Assembly (NCBI GenBank): GCA_964035575.1
Contig: OZ037853.1
Coordinates: forward strand, 1,520,501 to 1,584,500
Direction: 5' to 3'
DNA from: Rhynchopus sp. YZ270_cl-10
Lineage: Eukaryota > Euglenozoa > Diplonemea > Diplonemida > Diplonemidae
Length of the DNA stretch: 64,000 nt
Shown here: piece after piece, positions 10,460 through 20,500 of the stretch
Layout: each line of letters begins with the position of its first letter
Position numbering within the stretch: the first letter of the stretch is position 1
The notes under the pieces: generated by a model
What the model was told of the DNA's origin: nothing
Databases searched by the model: none
The model's input: only the letters and a program-made list of their open reading frames with translations
Translations under genes and position numbers: made by a program

Positions 10460-10580
10460 ATCAACAGAGAGTGTACGTTAAGATGTACCACCCGAGGAAC
10501 CCCACAAGACACTGAGACGCACACACTGTCACCGCCAGCTGCTAACTGCACGACGCACACCCTCCTCTCCTCTCCTGTCC
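10460..10580 (+). pseudogene. Relic of the 3' end of an LRR gene
   Basis: This stretch aligns by eye with the last codons and 3' flank of the LRR fragment (about 3520-3625). Shared landmarks in order are GAGGAA-CCC, CACTGAGAC or GACTGAGAC, CCGCCAGCTG and CACGACGCACACCCTC. The repeat-coding part is not present upstream, so only the tail survives. It shows that more than one LRR gene once stood here or that the tail was duplicated. Confidence 0.5.
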
Positions 10581-10726
10581 ATTACACTAGTGTGAGCAAC
10601 TTTTCAGTTTCGCTCACCACAGATTGACAACCACCCCCTTTTTGTTTTACCACAATCTCCTGTCTGACGTAGGACACTTGGTCGAGACTGCAGCGTTCCC
10701 ATCGTGTGCGGTGCTTGTCCCAGCAT

Positions 10727-10850
10727 GACACAACCACCAACAGGCAGCACCGGTCCCTACTCAGACGAAACCACACCAACAACACCCACTATATTGGTCA
10801 AGGCTCCGGCGTGACCCAGCCACCAGCAGGCAGTGTCCGGTTCCCCACTC
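10727..10850. repeat. Imperfect direct duplication upstream of the SnoaL-like gene
   Basis: Two roughly 37-bp arms, at about 10727-10763 and 10813-10850, share GAC-CA-CCACCA-CAGGCAG followed by CCGGT-CC and ACTC. It lies in the leader or promoter area of the small gene at 10905. Function unknown. Confidence 0.5.
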
Positions 10851-10904
10851 TGTTCATCCCCATGCCCACCACCACACCACAACACAAAAGACCCTTTTCT
10901 GAAA

Positions 10905-11246
10905 ATGTCGTCCCTGTGTGAGGTTGCCAAGACATTCGTGGACCTTCGTGTGGCGAAGAAGAACGACGAAGCAAAGCAGCACCTCGCAGACGACTGCGTG
11001 TGGACGGTGCCGACGATGACGGGGAGCGACACGAAGACCGGGAAGGACAACGTTGCGGCCTTCTGGGTTGAGCAGGACAAGAGTCTCCCGACAGTTGTGT
11101 CGATCGATGACTTCGAGCCGACGGGCGACAACGCGGCTGTGCGCAAGATGGTCATCAAGAAGATGATGATGAAGATCAACCTCACCCAGACCATCACCTT
11201 CAACTCCGACATGAAGGTCGTCTCCTCTGTGACCGCCAAGGCATGA
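10905..11246 (+). CDS. Small SnoaL/NTF2-like fold protein
   Basis: 113 residues starting MSSLCEVAKTFVDLR. The pattern is an N-terminal helix pair (VAKTFVDLRVAKKNDEAKQ), a strand motif DDCVWTVP, a turn, a helix with NVAAFWVEQ, and then three strands ending in FNSDMKVVSSVTA. This is the usual layout of SnoaL-like/NTF2-like cone-fold proteins of 110-140 residues, whose members bind or isomerise small ligands or act as protein-association modules. No catalytic residues can be assigned. The frame extends 24 codons further upstream but only to a GTG; the first ATG, in the context GAAAATGTCG, is taken as the start. No signal peptide or membrane helix, so it is probably cytosolic. It stands alone between the NACHT gene and the surface-protein array. 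Confidence 0.7.
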   Translation: MSSLCEVAKTFVDLRVAKKNDEAKQHLADDCVWTVPTMTGSDTKTGKDNVAAFWVEQDKSLPTVVSIDDFEPTGDNAAVRKMVIKKMMMKINLTQTITFNSDMKVVSSVTAKA

Positions 11247-11564
11247 GGGGTGCGTTCATCCTGTCACGGATGGTTCTGCCTCCGTTTTAGTCATATTCTT
11301 TCAAATGTGCGCATGTTTCTCGAGTGGTTTTATTTTGATATTACTTTGGTTTTGATGTTTCTTGGTGACTAAGCACGAGAGGCTTCGGTTCATCTTGCAA
11401 ACTTTTCTGTTGTTTTCTTTTCCACGCAGCTTTGGATGATGTGCGTGTCCCTTTGCGGGTGCCTCTGTTTTCCAATATCTGCTGTTTACTTTGTGCTGTG
11501 CTATTATTTTTACCTGATTTTTATTCCCACTTCTTCTCTTTTCTCCACAACAAAACAAACCTCT
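11247..11564. other. Intergenic, T-rich
   Basis: Downstream flank of the small gene. It differs from the corresponding position in the later array units, so it is unique to the left edge of the cluster. No gene seen. Confidence 0.5.
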
Positions 11565-11854
11565 GTGTACACAACCAGTCTCAGCACAGGAGGTCATTGT
11601 CGATGCAACAGAAACAGCGAAAAGAACGAAACCCCACCACCCACCCCACCTCACTGTTTGTTGTGTGCCCACCCACCTCCACCACGACCAACTCCTTCAA
11701 CACATTCTCCACAGCGGTTCCATTCCGCCTGAGCGGTGCTCTTCCTTCGCCCAAACGTGCACCATTGTTGTGCCTATCCCCAACACCCGAATCCTGCATC
11801 ACACCCTAGACCCTACCCTCCACAGGAACACAAACACATCACCCCCACCACGCA
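11565..11854 (+). promoter_or_regulatory. Upstream region of the first surface-protein gene, conserved with the array units
   Basis: From about 11565 the sequence resembles the 290 bp before each later copy (for example 17231-17520), with scattered substitutions and small indels. It is C/A-rich with CCACCACC tracts and ends in CTACCCTCCACAG at 11825, a splice-acceptor-like AG placed 29 bases before the ATG. The conservation in otherwise different flanks marks it as the likely promoter and leader. Confidence 0.5.
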
Positions 11855-14800
11855 ATGCGAGACACCAGAGCGCCCCCGCCTCGGGGGGCTGCTGCAGTCA
11901 CCACTATTGTGTTGGCCTGCACCGTGCTGTGCACACCTGCTGCTGCGCATACGCTGACCTTTGGCGACTACAGCTACACTGTGGCAGGGTCGTCGGCTGC
12001 GTTCACGGTGTGGACAACAGCAACGTCGCACAAGATCAACCCTTCGCACGAGGTCCCGACACCGGAAAAGACGAACCTCTTCATGAGCGCAGCGCGCAAC
12101 GAATACGAGCCTCTGCAGGTCATCATCAAATCGACCTCTGGTGGTGCCTGCACCGCCACGTGGACACTCCCAGGGGCGCAGAAGGTGACCTTCCACAAAG
12201 GAGGCTACGTGGACGACCTTTTGGACACGTTGACCCCCATCGCCACCACCTTCGCCGCAGATGCCACAGAGGGCACGATCTCGCTGGATGCTGGGAAGCA
12301 CACTGTGCTGTGGGTGACGATCTACGTCCCGCACGACATGGCGGCGAAGGGGACTGTCATGGGATCATTGAAGCTGGCGCCCGCATCAGGGGCGGCGATG
12401 GACATACCTGTCGAGCTGTATGTATTTGACTTCCAGGTGTCCGGGTCGCTGAACTTTGTGAACACAATGACGATTTCGCTCGCGAACGTGATGGACGGTG
12501 GCGGGAGCAACCCTGACGCTGCGAAGCAGATCCTCTTCGACCACCGCATGACTTCCAAGGGAGGTGCCACGTGGCCAAGCGGTTTCAACTACCAAGTTGC
12601 CTACGAAACAGACGCCAACCCTGACAAATGCAGCAAATTCTTTGACGAACCCGACGAGCAGCCACAATACAGCCTGCACCACCTTGCACCAAAGTTCATC
12701 AAGGGCGAGGACTGGAACTGTGTCGGCTTCCCTAGCCACATGGCGGTGCAGTTTGTGGACAACAACACACCACGCCCAAAAACGTTCTGTGGTGAATCCG
12801 TTGGGGCGGACCCTAAAGGCACCACTGCCTACAACGCGGCATGGGGGAAGTACATCAAGGGCCTCGGCGAGTACGTGGTGGCAAACAACCTGCAGGACAA
12901 GGTGTGGTACTACACCATGAACGAGCCGCAGAACACCGACGACTACGAGACCGCAATCGCACTGTGCAAGCTGGCGCGTGAAGTGGCCCCGGGGCTGATG
13001 ATCACTCTGAGTGAGGAGCCGAAGCCTGAGATTGCGGAGCAATGTGCCTACGACATCTGGGCCGCGGCGTTCAGGGAGTTCGACCAGGAGTACGCATGGA
13101 AGCGCATGGAACAAGGCATCCCCGGCGAGCGTGTCTGGCTGTACTCCCTCCCGCAGGACCCTGACCCGTACCCGAACCCGTCGCAGGCGTCGCGCCAGGG
13201 CATGCACGCACGCATTCTTGGCTTCCTCTCGTGGTCGCTGCGCACGCAAGGGTACTGGTACTATGACGCTGACACGTGGTTCACCAACAAAAACCCTACA
13301 GTGCGGCTTGAGCTCTTCAGAGAAGCATGGGAGGATTATGAGTATGGAATACAAGGGGGGCTTTTTTTTGAATATTGCAATTTTGATTTTTTTTTGTCGC
13401 AGTTTTTGCGCGAATTCTCGCCACCCCCCTGGGGGTTTTTTATACGACTTTCCAAATTGACATCACAAACATCATATCATATGATCAGGTATCTGTGGCT
13501 TGCGAACGGGAAGAAACAGCCGAAGCCGTGCACCCTGACTGCTGCTGACGTGACCTCCTTCAGCGTTGCGAAGGGTATGACGGACTGGACGAGCAACGAC
13601 GACGCACTCATGTCGCTGCGCCACCAGCTGGGGCTGTACCTCGAGGGCAGCATCTCGACACCACCGGAGTTGGTGCTGCCCCCCTCCCCGCCACCGGCAC
13701 CCCTCTACATCAACTTCCAGGACCCTGCCGGCAGCCCTTCTGCAGACCCTCTGGACGTCAACGGCCAGACGTGGCTCAAAATGGGCTGGCAGGCTTACGA
13801 CCCAAACACCGGCATCGGCTGGGAGGGCGAGAACATCGGGAAGAGCATTGTGAAGACAGGCTACAAGGACATCGGCGGCTTGGACGAGACGCTGTACTCT
13901 TACATCTACGACGACTATGGCCGTGACAACGTGTTCAAGTACCCGTTGAACCCAGGGGTGTACGACATCACCGTCGCAGTCGGTGTGCCTGGGAAGCTGT
14001 ACGGCGATAAGTACAACGTAGTAGTGAACGGCGTCAAGGTGATCGACAACTACGACTCGAAGGGTGTAGGTGTCGCGCAGACGAAGGAGACCATCACGAT
14101 GGAGATCACAGACGGGTTGAGTGTGGTGTGGGGTGGTAAGGACGACACCGGTGCCTATGCGTATACGTTTATCAACTATCTGACTGCTGTGCCGTCGTCG
14201 GCGCCGCCAGGCACGGACCACCCTGCAGAGCTGATCTGTGCGAAGCTGAGCATCCCGCTCACAGACCAGAGAACAGCAGAGCCTGCCTGCAGGCCCTGCC
14301 AGGTGGACTCGCCTGTGTGCACCTCAGACACGCCTGCACCCACAGCGGTCCCCACCACAGCGCCGCTCACGGACGCGCCTGCAACAAACGCACCATTGAC
14401 AGATGCACCGGCTACAGCGATCCCCACTGCTGCGCCAACGAAGGTGCCACTGGCACCGATGACGACGTACGCACCGGACACAACAGCACCAGCGACAGCA
14501 GTTCCCACTACGTCACCTGCAACGGACACGACAGCACCCGCAACATCCATCCCCGACACACGTGTCCCTCTTGTGGCGGGGACCACATACCCTCCTGACA
14601 CGACCGCACCAGACACGACAGCGCCCGAAACTTCCATCCCTGACACACGCGTGCCCCTTGTTCCGGGCACCACGTATGCTCCTGACACGGGCGCACCCGA
14701 GACGGACGCACCTACTCGCGTGCCTTTGAAGGATGGCGAGACGTACGCACCTGTGCGCGGCAGTGGTGTGACGGACCCTCCGGACAGCGACGACGACGAC

Positions 14801-15058
14801 GGGTTCCTGTGGCCGCTGCTGTGGGCAGGCATTGCTGCCTTGGCACTGTGCATGCTGGTGGTGGCGGCTGTCGTGGTGCGCAGGAACTCACAGGAGTGGA
14901 TGACTATTGCCGACATGGCCTTCATGGACGAATCAATGGACGACCTGCCTGACCAGTCAAAAGAGCAGAGAGGAGGAGGTGGTGGTGGTGGTGGTGCAGG
15001 TGCAGGTGCAGGTGCAGGTGGACCCCCACCAACATCGCAGCAGAGCTACACCCTCTGA
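11855..15058 (+). CDS. Surface GH123-like (DUF4091) protein with mucin-like stalk, array copy 1
   Basis: Exons 11855-13341 and 13489-15058, giving 1,018 residues. Signal peptide 1-31 (cut AAA/HT). Residues 33-520 are a GH123/DUF4091 fold: NEYEPLQ at 82-88, a beta domain with LWVTIYVP, the active-site strand YYTMNEPQN with Asn356-Glu357, and the late motif ARILGFLSWSLRTQGYWYY to residue 470. GH123 enzymes remove N-acetylgalactosamine with an Asp-Glu pair; here it is Asn-Glu, so activity is uncertain. Residues 566-725 resemble malectin-like carbohydrate-binding domains (INFQDP start, Tyr/Asp-rich strands). A Cys-rich knot and a Thr/Pro/Ala stalk (774-922) of APxTTAP and TRVPL repeats lead to a membrane helix (934-959). 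The tail is Gly-rich and ends SYTL. This makes a type I surface protein. Copy 1 alone has a Pro-rich codon 7-10 region (PPPR instead of PHLR) and its own 5' flank. Splicing restores the family motif EDYEYLWLA. Confidence 0.88.
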   Translation: MRDTRAPPPRGAAAVTTIVLACTVLCTPAAAHTLTFGDYSYTVAGSSAAFTVWTTATSHKINPSHEVPTPEKTNLFMSAARNEYEPLQVIIKSTSGGACTATWTLPGAQKVTFHKGGYVDDLLDTLTPIATTFAADATEGTISLDAGKHTVLWVTIYVPHDMAAKGTVMGSLKLAPASGAAMDIPVELYVFDFQVSGSLNFVNTMTISLANVMDGGGSNPDAAKQILFDHRMTSKGGATWPSGFNYQVAYETDANPDKCSKFFDEPDEQPQYSLHHLAPKFIKGEDWNCVGFPSHMAVQFVDNNTPRPKTFCGESVGADPKGTTAYNAAWGKYIKGLGEYVVANNLQDKVWYYTMNEPQNTDDYETAIALCKLAREVAPGLMITLSEEPKPEIAEQCAYDIWAAAFREFDQEYAWKRMEQGIPGERVWLYSLPQDPDPYPNPSQASRQGMHARILGFLSWSLRTQGYWYYDADTWFTNKNPTVRLELFREAWEDYEYGIQGGLFFEYCNFDFFLSQFLREFSPPPWGFFIRLSKLTSQTSYHMIRYLWLANGKKQPKPCTLTAADVTSFSVAKGMTDWTSNDDALMSLRHQLGLYLEGSISTPPELVLPPSPPPAPLYINFQDPAGSPSADPLDVNGQTWLKMGWQAYDPNTGIGWEGENIGKSIVKTGYKDIGGLDETLYSYIYDDYGRDNVFKYPLNPGVYDITVAVGVPGKLYGDKYNVVVNGVKVIDNYDSKGVGVAQTKETITMEITDGLSVVWGGKDDTGAYAYTFINYLTAVPSSAPPGTDHPAELICAKLSIPLTDQRTAEPACRPCQVDSPVCTSDTPAPTAVPTTAPLTDAPATNAPLTDAPATAIPTAAPTKVPLAPMTTYAPDTTAPATAVPTTSPATDTTAPATSIPDTRVPLVAGTTYPPDTTAPDTTAPETSIPDTRVPLVPGTTYAPDTGAPETDAPTRVPLKDGETYAPVRGSGVTDPPDSDDDDGFLWPLLWAGIAALALCMLVVAAVVVRRNSQEWMTIADMAFMDESMDDLPDQSKEQRGGGGGGGGAGAGAGAGGPPPTSQQSYTL
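13342..13488 (+). other. Intron of the array gene, 147 bp, multiple of three and stop-free
   Basis: It starts GTATGG and ends ATCAG, splitting a Glu codon GA/G. Removing it joins EDYEY directly to LWLANG, the expected DUF4091 sequence. The intron has no in-frame stop, so an unspliced message would still encode a protein with 49 extra residues. Proof that it is an intron comes from copy 8, where the same site is frame-shifted and interrupted by 2.7 kb while the exon after it is unchanged. The equivalent introns lie at 19008, 24674, 30340, 36006, 41672 and 47338, each 147 bp. Confidence 0.85.
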
Positions 15059-15122
15059 ACTGGGGGAACACAATATTTGGGGGTGGGTTCTGGACCTTTT
15101 TGGCAACAACCGATTGACAAAC

Positions 15123-15128
15123 AATAAA
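15123..15128 (+). promoter_or_regulatory. Poly(A) signal AATAAA of copy 1
   Basis: AATAAA lies 65 bases after the stop codon, followed by a T-rich stretch. The same site occurs at the same offset after each of copies 2-7. Confidence 0.5.
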
Positions 15129-15152
15129 ATTTGGTTTTTTTGTGCCCATATT

Positions 15153-15187
15153 GGGAATATGGGGGAGATAATCCCCCATATTTCCCC
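15153..15187. repeat. G/C-run hairpin after the poly(A) signal
   Basis: AATATGGGGGA pairs with TCCCCCATATT across a loop of about four bases, giving a stem of 11-13 pairs. Present in every array spacer but absent after copy 8. It could aid 3' end formation or be a foldback remnant. Confidence 0.6.
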
Positions 15188-16843
15188 CTTTTAGGAAGTA
15201 AAGGACACATCTTGACTAATGTCATCTAATTGCGTTTGAATACAGCCAAAACAAGACAAGACGGTCACCTGGCATCTGTATTTTGTGGGTCGTAGTGACC
15301 AATGTATACACGCGCTTAGGTACCCACACCATTAATAGGCCAGGGTGTGATCAATTTAGGGAGGAAACTTAGTCAGGTGTAAATTATAGAGCAGATCTGC
15401 CTCACCAGGTCCCTCAGGGTATCTTCCCTTTTAAAAATAACACCTCGTATGATTTTCCAGATATTGCAATGTCCAATTCCTCCCCTTGGTTTTGCAGTTC
15501 AGTCTGCAATAGCCCTGTACTAGACACGTATATGGATATCCAGTCGTAGACTCGACTAAAGCACCGACCCCGCATCTGCCTCGTCAAGTGCTCAGAAGTG
15601 TCCAAAACCAGGCGGTATTGAATTGTAGGTCACCTGGGGATCATATTTTCTAGTTTTTCAGGGTGATGTCCATTTTTTTTCTCAAAAAAATTTTTGGTCA
15701 CTGTTCTCACTTTTTACATGGGATGTGCCCCCTAGTCCACCCCCCCTCACTTTTTCCCCCAGGGGGGACAATTTCACGGGGAGGGCCGGTACAAAAATAA
15801 ATATTCGCCATATCACAAAGGACTGCAATCAATGCTCATCGTCAGAAAAATATCTTCAGCGATTTTTTTTTGTTCATCTTCTTTTTGTCTTACCAAGGAG
15901 ACCCAGATGGTTCTTTTTTTCCTCCAGAAAAATAAAGATATTTTTTTGACAGTCCACAGTGTTACCCTCAACTGCTTTATATGTCATTTGTACTTACCCT
16001 TTTGGTGGATCCTCTTGGCTCCATCAAATACGTTTTTGTTCCGTTGCCAATTTTCTCATTCAATTGTGAATAATGCGTGAGTGTGAATGTCTGTTAGGAA
16101 AAAGGAGGAGGTGAGCAAACCCTGTTTTTACTATAAGGTAACTAAGACGTGTCGTGCTAAAAGCACGAGAAACGCTAAGTTTATCTTTTCATTTTCATTT
16201 TTTAGGGGGCAAAGACAGTCCTGCACCCACTCAGGTACCAGGTGGTTCTGAACTGTCCAAAAGTCAGCCCTGGGGTTCCAGACTGTTCCTTGTCTCTTTA
16301 TTTTTATTTTGCAACTGACGCGCTGGAGAGGCCAAACATGGCGTGTTAGGGGAAATATATTCGTCGCACAGATTAGATCAGAGACCCCACCCGATATGTT
16401 TTTCATTTTACCTCTTTTGTGCTCCGCCACCGACACTCCCATTTTCTGTACTTCAGGCAATAATCATAAACCATCACACACTGACACAGTCCGCGTGTGC
16501 TGGAAACAATCAATTTTTTCAAAAAATTAAAAAATGGAAGGTGGAAGCGTGCAATGCAACAAACGGTCGAGATCTGATCAAGCGAAACGGATATATTTTC
16601 TTCTTGTCCACATTTTGTGCAGATGACACTCTCTTGATGTGTTGTCAGTACAAAAATCAAAAAAGAAGAAAGAAAAATCAGCTCTCTTAAAAAGACTTGT
16701 GTTTTTGGCTCTCATGTTCACCGCTTTGTATTTCATCACATCTTTGGTGCTAGAAAAGGCTTTTTTTTGTCATGAACGCTAGATTTGTTCTCCTCTTTAT
16801 TTTCTTTATTTTGCGTATTTTAAAAAGGCACACAATGATGATT

Positions 16844-16915
16844 ACACAGATACTGCCAGATCTGGCCAGAACATGGGGAGCGAAATCCCATGGCCATATC
16901 AGGCAGTATCCGTGT
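16844..16915. repeat. 72-bp structured foldback
   Basis: Outer arms ACACAGATACTGCC and GGCAGTATCCGTGT pair with one mismatch. Inside, CATGGG pairs with CCCATG around GAGCGAAAT, and TGGC pairs with GCCA. The related copy at 61434-61505 has a perfect outer stem. It could be a structured RNA or a small foldback transposon. Confidence 0.55.
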
Positions 16916-17520
16916 GATTAGGTGGGGGAACATTGCACCAATTGTTTTTTTTTTGCTTTTTTTTTAAAGTACCCTGCGAGGGGTATCTAACTAACTCCCT
17001 TCTTTCCAGTATGCATTGTTGCGTTTCACTCTTTTTTCTTCTTTTTTTTCAACAACCATTACCCGGATTTTGAGGAAAATTTTGGCCAAAAATGGGCCCC
17101 ACGTATAAGGAACCGGGCTCATATTTCTCAAAATTTAAGTGGTCAAAAAGTTGTCCAGTTTTCGAGATTGACCCCACCACTGCACGGGCGGATCCCAAAA
17201 ATGCTAATAAGGACCCTAAAAAACATACCTCTGTGCGCACAACCAGTCTCAGCACAGCAGGTCATTGTCGATGCAACAGACAGCAAAACGAACGAAACCC
17301 CACCACCCACCCCCACCTCACTGTTTGTTGTGTGCCCACCCACCTCCACCACGACCACTCCTTCAACACATTCTCCACAGCGGTTCCATTCCGCCTGAGC
17401 GGTGCTTTTCCTTCGCCCAAACGTGCTCCGTTGTTGTGCCAAGCCCCAACACCCGAATCCTGCACCACACCCTAGACCCTACCCTCCACAGGAACACAAA
17501 CACATCACTCCCACCACGCA

Positions 17521-20500
17521 ATGCGAGACACTAGAGCGCCCCATCTTCGGGGGGCTGCTGCAGTCACCACTATTGTGTTGGCCTGCACCGTGCTGTGCAC
17601 ACCTGCTGCTGCGCATACGCTGACCTTTGGCGACTACAGCTACACTGTGGCAGGGTCGTCGGCTGCGTTCACGGTGTGGACAACAGCAACGTCGCACAAG
17701 ATCAACCCTTCGCACGAGGTCCCGACACCGGAAAAGACGAACCTCTTCATGAGCGCAGCGCGCAACGAATACGAGCCTCTGCAGGTCATCATCAAATCGA
17801 CCTCTGGTGGTGCCTGCACCGCCACGTGGACACTCCCAGGGGCGCAGAAGGTGACCTTCCACAAAGGAGGCTACGTGGACGACCTTTTGGACACGTTGAC
17901 CCCCATCGCCACCACCTTCGCCGCAGATGCCACAGAGGGCACGATCTCGCTGGATGCTGGGAAGCACACTGTGCTGTGGGTGACGATCTACGTCCCGCAC
18001 GACATGGCGGCGAAGGGGACTGTCATGGGATCATTGAAGCTGGCGCCCGCATCAGGGGCGGCGATGGACATACCTGTCGAGCTGTATGTATTTGACTTCC
18101 AGGTGTCCGGGTCGCTGAACTTTGTGAACACAATGACGATTTCGCTCGCGAACGTGATGGACGGTGGCGGGAGCAACCCTGACGCTGCGAAGCAGATCCT
18201 CTTCGACCACCGCATGACTTCCAAGGGAGGTGCCACGTGGCCAAGCGGTTTCAACTACCAAGTTGCCTACGAAACAGACGCCAACCCTGACAAATGCAGC
18301 AAATTCTTTGACGAACCCGACGAGCAGCCACAATACAGCCTGCACCACCTTGCACCAAAGTTCATCAAGGGCGAGGACTGGAACTGTGTCGGCTTCCCTA
18401 GCCACATGGCGGTGCAGTTTGTGGACAACAACACACCACGCCCAAAAACGTTCTGTGGTGAATCCGTTGGGGCGGACCCTAAAGGCACCACTGCCTACAA
18501 CGCGGCATGGGGGAAGTACATCAAGGGCCTCGGCGAGTACGTGGTGGCAAACAACCTGCAGGACAAGGTGTGGTACTACACCATGAACGAGCCGCAGAAC
18601 ACCGACGACTACGAGACCGCAATCGCACTGTGCAAGCTGGCGCGTGAAGTGGCCCCGGGGCTGATGATCACTCTGAGTGAGGAGCCGAAGCCTGAGATTG
18701 CGGAGCAATGTGCCTACGACATCTGGGCCGCGGCGTTCAGGGAGTTCGACCAGGAGTACGCATGGAAGCGCATGGAACAAGGCATCCCCGGCGAGCGTGT
18801 CTGGCTGTACTCCCTCCCGCAGGACCCTGACCCGTACCCGAACCCGTCGCAGGCGTCGCGCCAGGGCATGCACGCACGCATTCTTGGCTTCCTCTCGTGG
18901 TCGCTGCGCACGCAAGGGTACTGGTACTATGACGCTGACACGTGGTTCACCAACAAAAACCCTACAGTGCGGCTTGAGCTCTTCAGAGAAGCATGGGAGG
19001 ATTATGAGTATGGAATACAAGGGGGGCTTTTTTTTGAATATTGCAATTTTGATTTTTTTTTGTCGCAGTTTTTGCGCGAATTCTCGCCACCCCCCTGGGG
19101 GTTTTTTATACGACTTTCCAAATTGACATCACAAACATCATATCATATGATCAGGTATCTGTGGCTTGCGAACGGGAAGAAACAGCCGAAGCCGTGCACC
19201 CTGACTGCTGCTGACGTGACCTCCTTCAGCGTTGCGAAGGGTATGACGGACTGGACGAGCAACGACGACGCACTCATGTCGCTGCGCCACCAGCTGGGGC
19301 TGTACCTCGAGGGCAGCATCTCGACACCACCGGAGTTGGTGCTGCCCCCCTCCCCGCCACCGGCACCCCTCTACATCAACTTCCAGGACCCTGCCGGCAG
19401 CCCTTCTGCAGACCCTCTGGACGTCAACGGCCAGACGTGGCTCAAAATGGGCTGGCAGGCTTACGACCCAAACACCGGCATCGGCTGGGAGGGCGAGAAC
19501 ATCGGGAAGAGCATTGTGAAGACAGGCTACAAGGACATCGGCGGCTTGGACGAGACGCTGTACTCTTACATCTACGACGACTATGGCCGTGACAACGTGT
19601 TCAAGTACCCGTTGAACCCAGGGGTGTACGACATCACCGTCGCAGTCGGTGTGCCTGGGAAGCTGTACGGCGATAAGTACAACGTAGTAGTGAACGGCGT
19701 CAAGGTGATCGACAACTACGACTCGAAGGGTGTAGGTGTCGCGCAGACGAAGGAGACCATCACGATGGAGATCACAGACGGGTTGAGTGTGGTGTGGGGT
19801 GGTAAGGACGACACCGGTGCCTATGCGTATACGTTTATCAACTATCTGACTGCTGTGCCGTCGTCGGCGCCGCCAGGCACGGACCACCCTGCAGAGCTGA
19901 TCTGTGCGAAGCTGAGCATCCCGCTCACAGACCAGAGAACAGCAGAGCCTGCCTGCAGGCCCTGCCAGGTGGACTCGCCTGTGTGCACCTCAGACACGCC
20001 TGCACCCACAGCGGTCCCCACCACAGCGCCGCTCACGGACGCGCCTGCAACAAACGCACCATTGACAGATGCACCGGCTACAGCGATCCCCACTGCTGCG
20101 CCAACGAAGGTGCCACTGGCACCGATGACGACGTACGCACCGGACACAACAGCACCAGCGACAGCAGTTCCCACTACGTCACCTGCAACGGACACGACAG
20201 CACCCGCAACATCCATCCCCGACACACGTGTCCCTCTTGTGGCGGGGACCACATACCCTCCTGACACGACCGCACCAGACACGACAGCGCCCGAAACTTC
20301 CATCCCTGACACACGCGTGCCCCTTGTTCCGGGCACCACGTATGCTCCTGACACGGGCGCACCCGAGACGGACGCACCTACTCGCGTGCCTTTGAAGGAT
20401 GGCGAGACGTACGCACCTGTGCGCGGCAGTGGTGTGACGGACCCTCCGGACAGCGACGACGACGACGGGTTCCTGTGGCCGCTGCTGTGGGCAGGCATTG

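Larger units (their letters stand above)
9670..10904. other. Intergenic, mostly featureless with one LRR-gene relic and one short duplication
   Basis: T-rich downstream of the NACHT gene. A short GC-rich, codon-like stretch at 10114-10174 ends in a GT but leads to no usable second exon. The LRR relic and the imperfect duplication are listed separately. I see no other gene. Confidence 0.5.
15059..17520. other. Array spacer 1, 2.46 kb, no gene
   Basis: In order it holds a poly(A) signal, a 3' hairpin at 15153-15187, about 550 bp of plain AT-rich sequence, a segment (15737-17050) that recurs in diverged form at 60581-61711, within that a 289-bp block (16311-16599) missing from the right-hand copy, a foldback at 16844-16915, and a single inverted copy of the 58863-60283 tandem element at 17063-17217. 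The next gene's promoter region follows. Open frames up to 115 codons occur but have simple-sequence composition and no family features. Confidence 0.7.

Noticed and set aside
13342-13488. The 49 codons at this site as a genuine protein segment
   Set aside because: Removing it as a GT-AG intron restores the DUF4091 motif, and copy 8 has a frame-changing indel and a 2.7-kb insertion at the same place with an intact downstream exon.
15153-15187. Rho-independent terminator
   Set aside because: Hairpin shape alone; the genes are eukaryotic with an intron and AATAAA signals, so a bacterial terminator is not meaningful here.
16309-16690. Spacer open frames of 73-115 codons as genes
   Set aside because: They span the boundary of an insertion-like block, have simple T- or A-rich codons and show no domain or start context.
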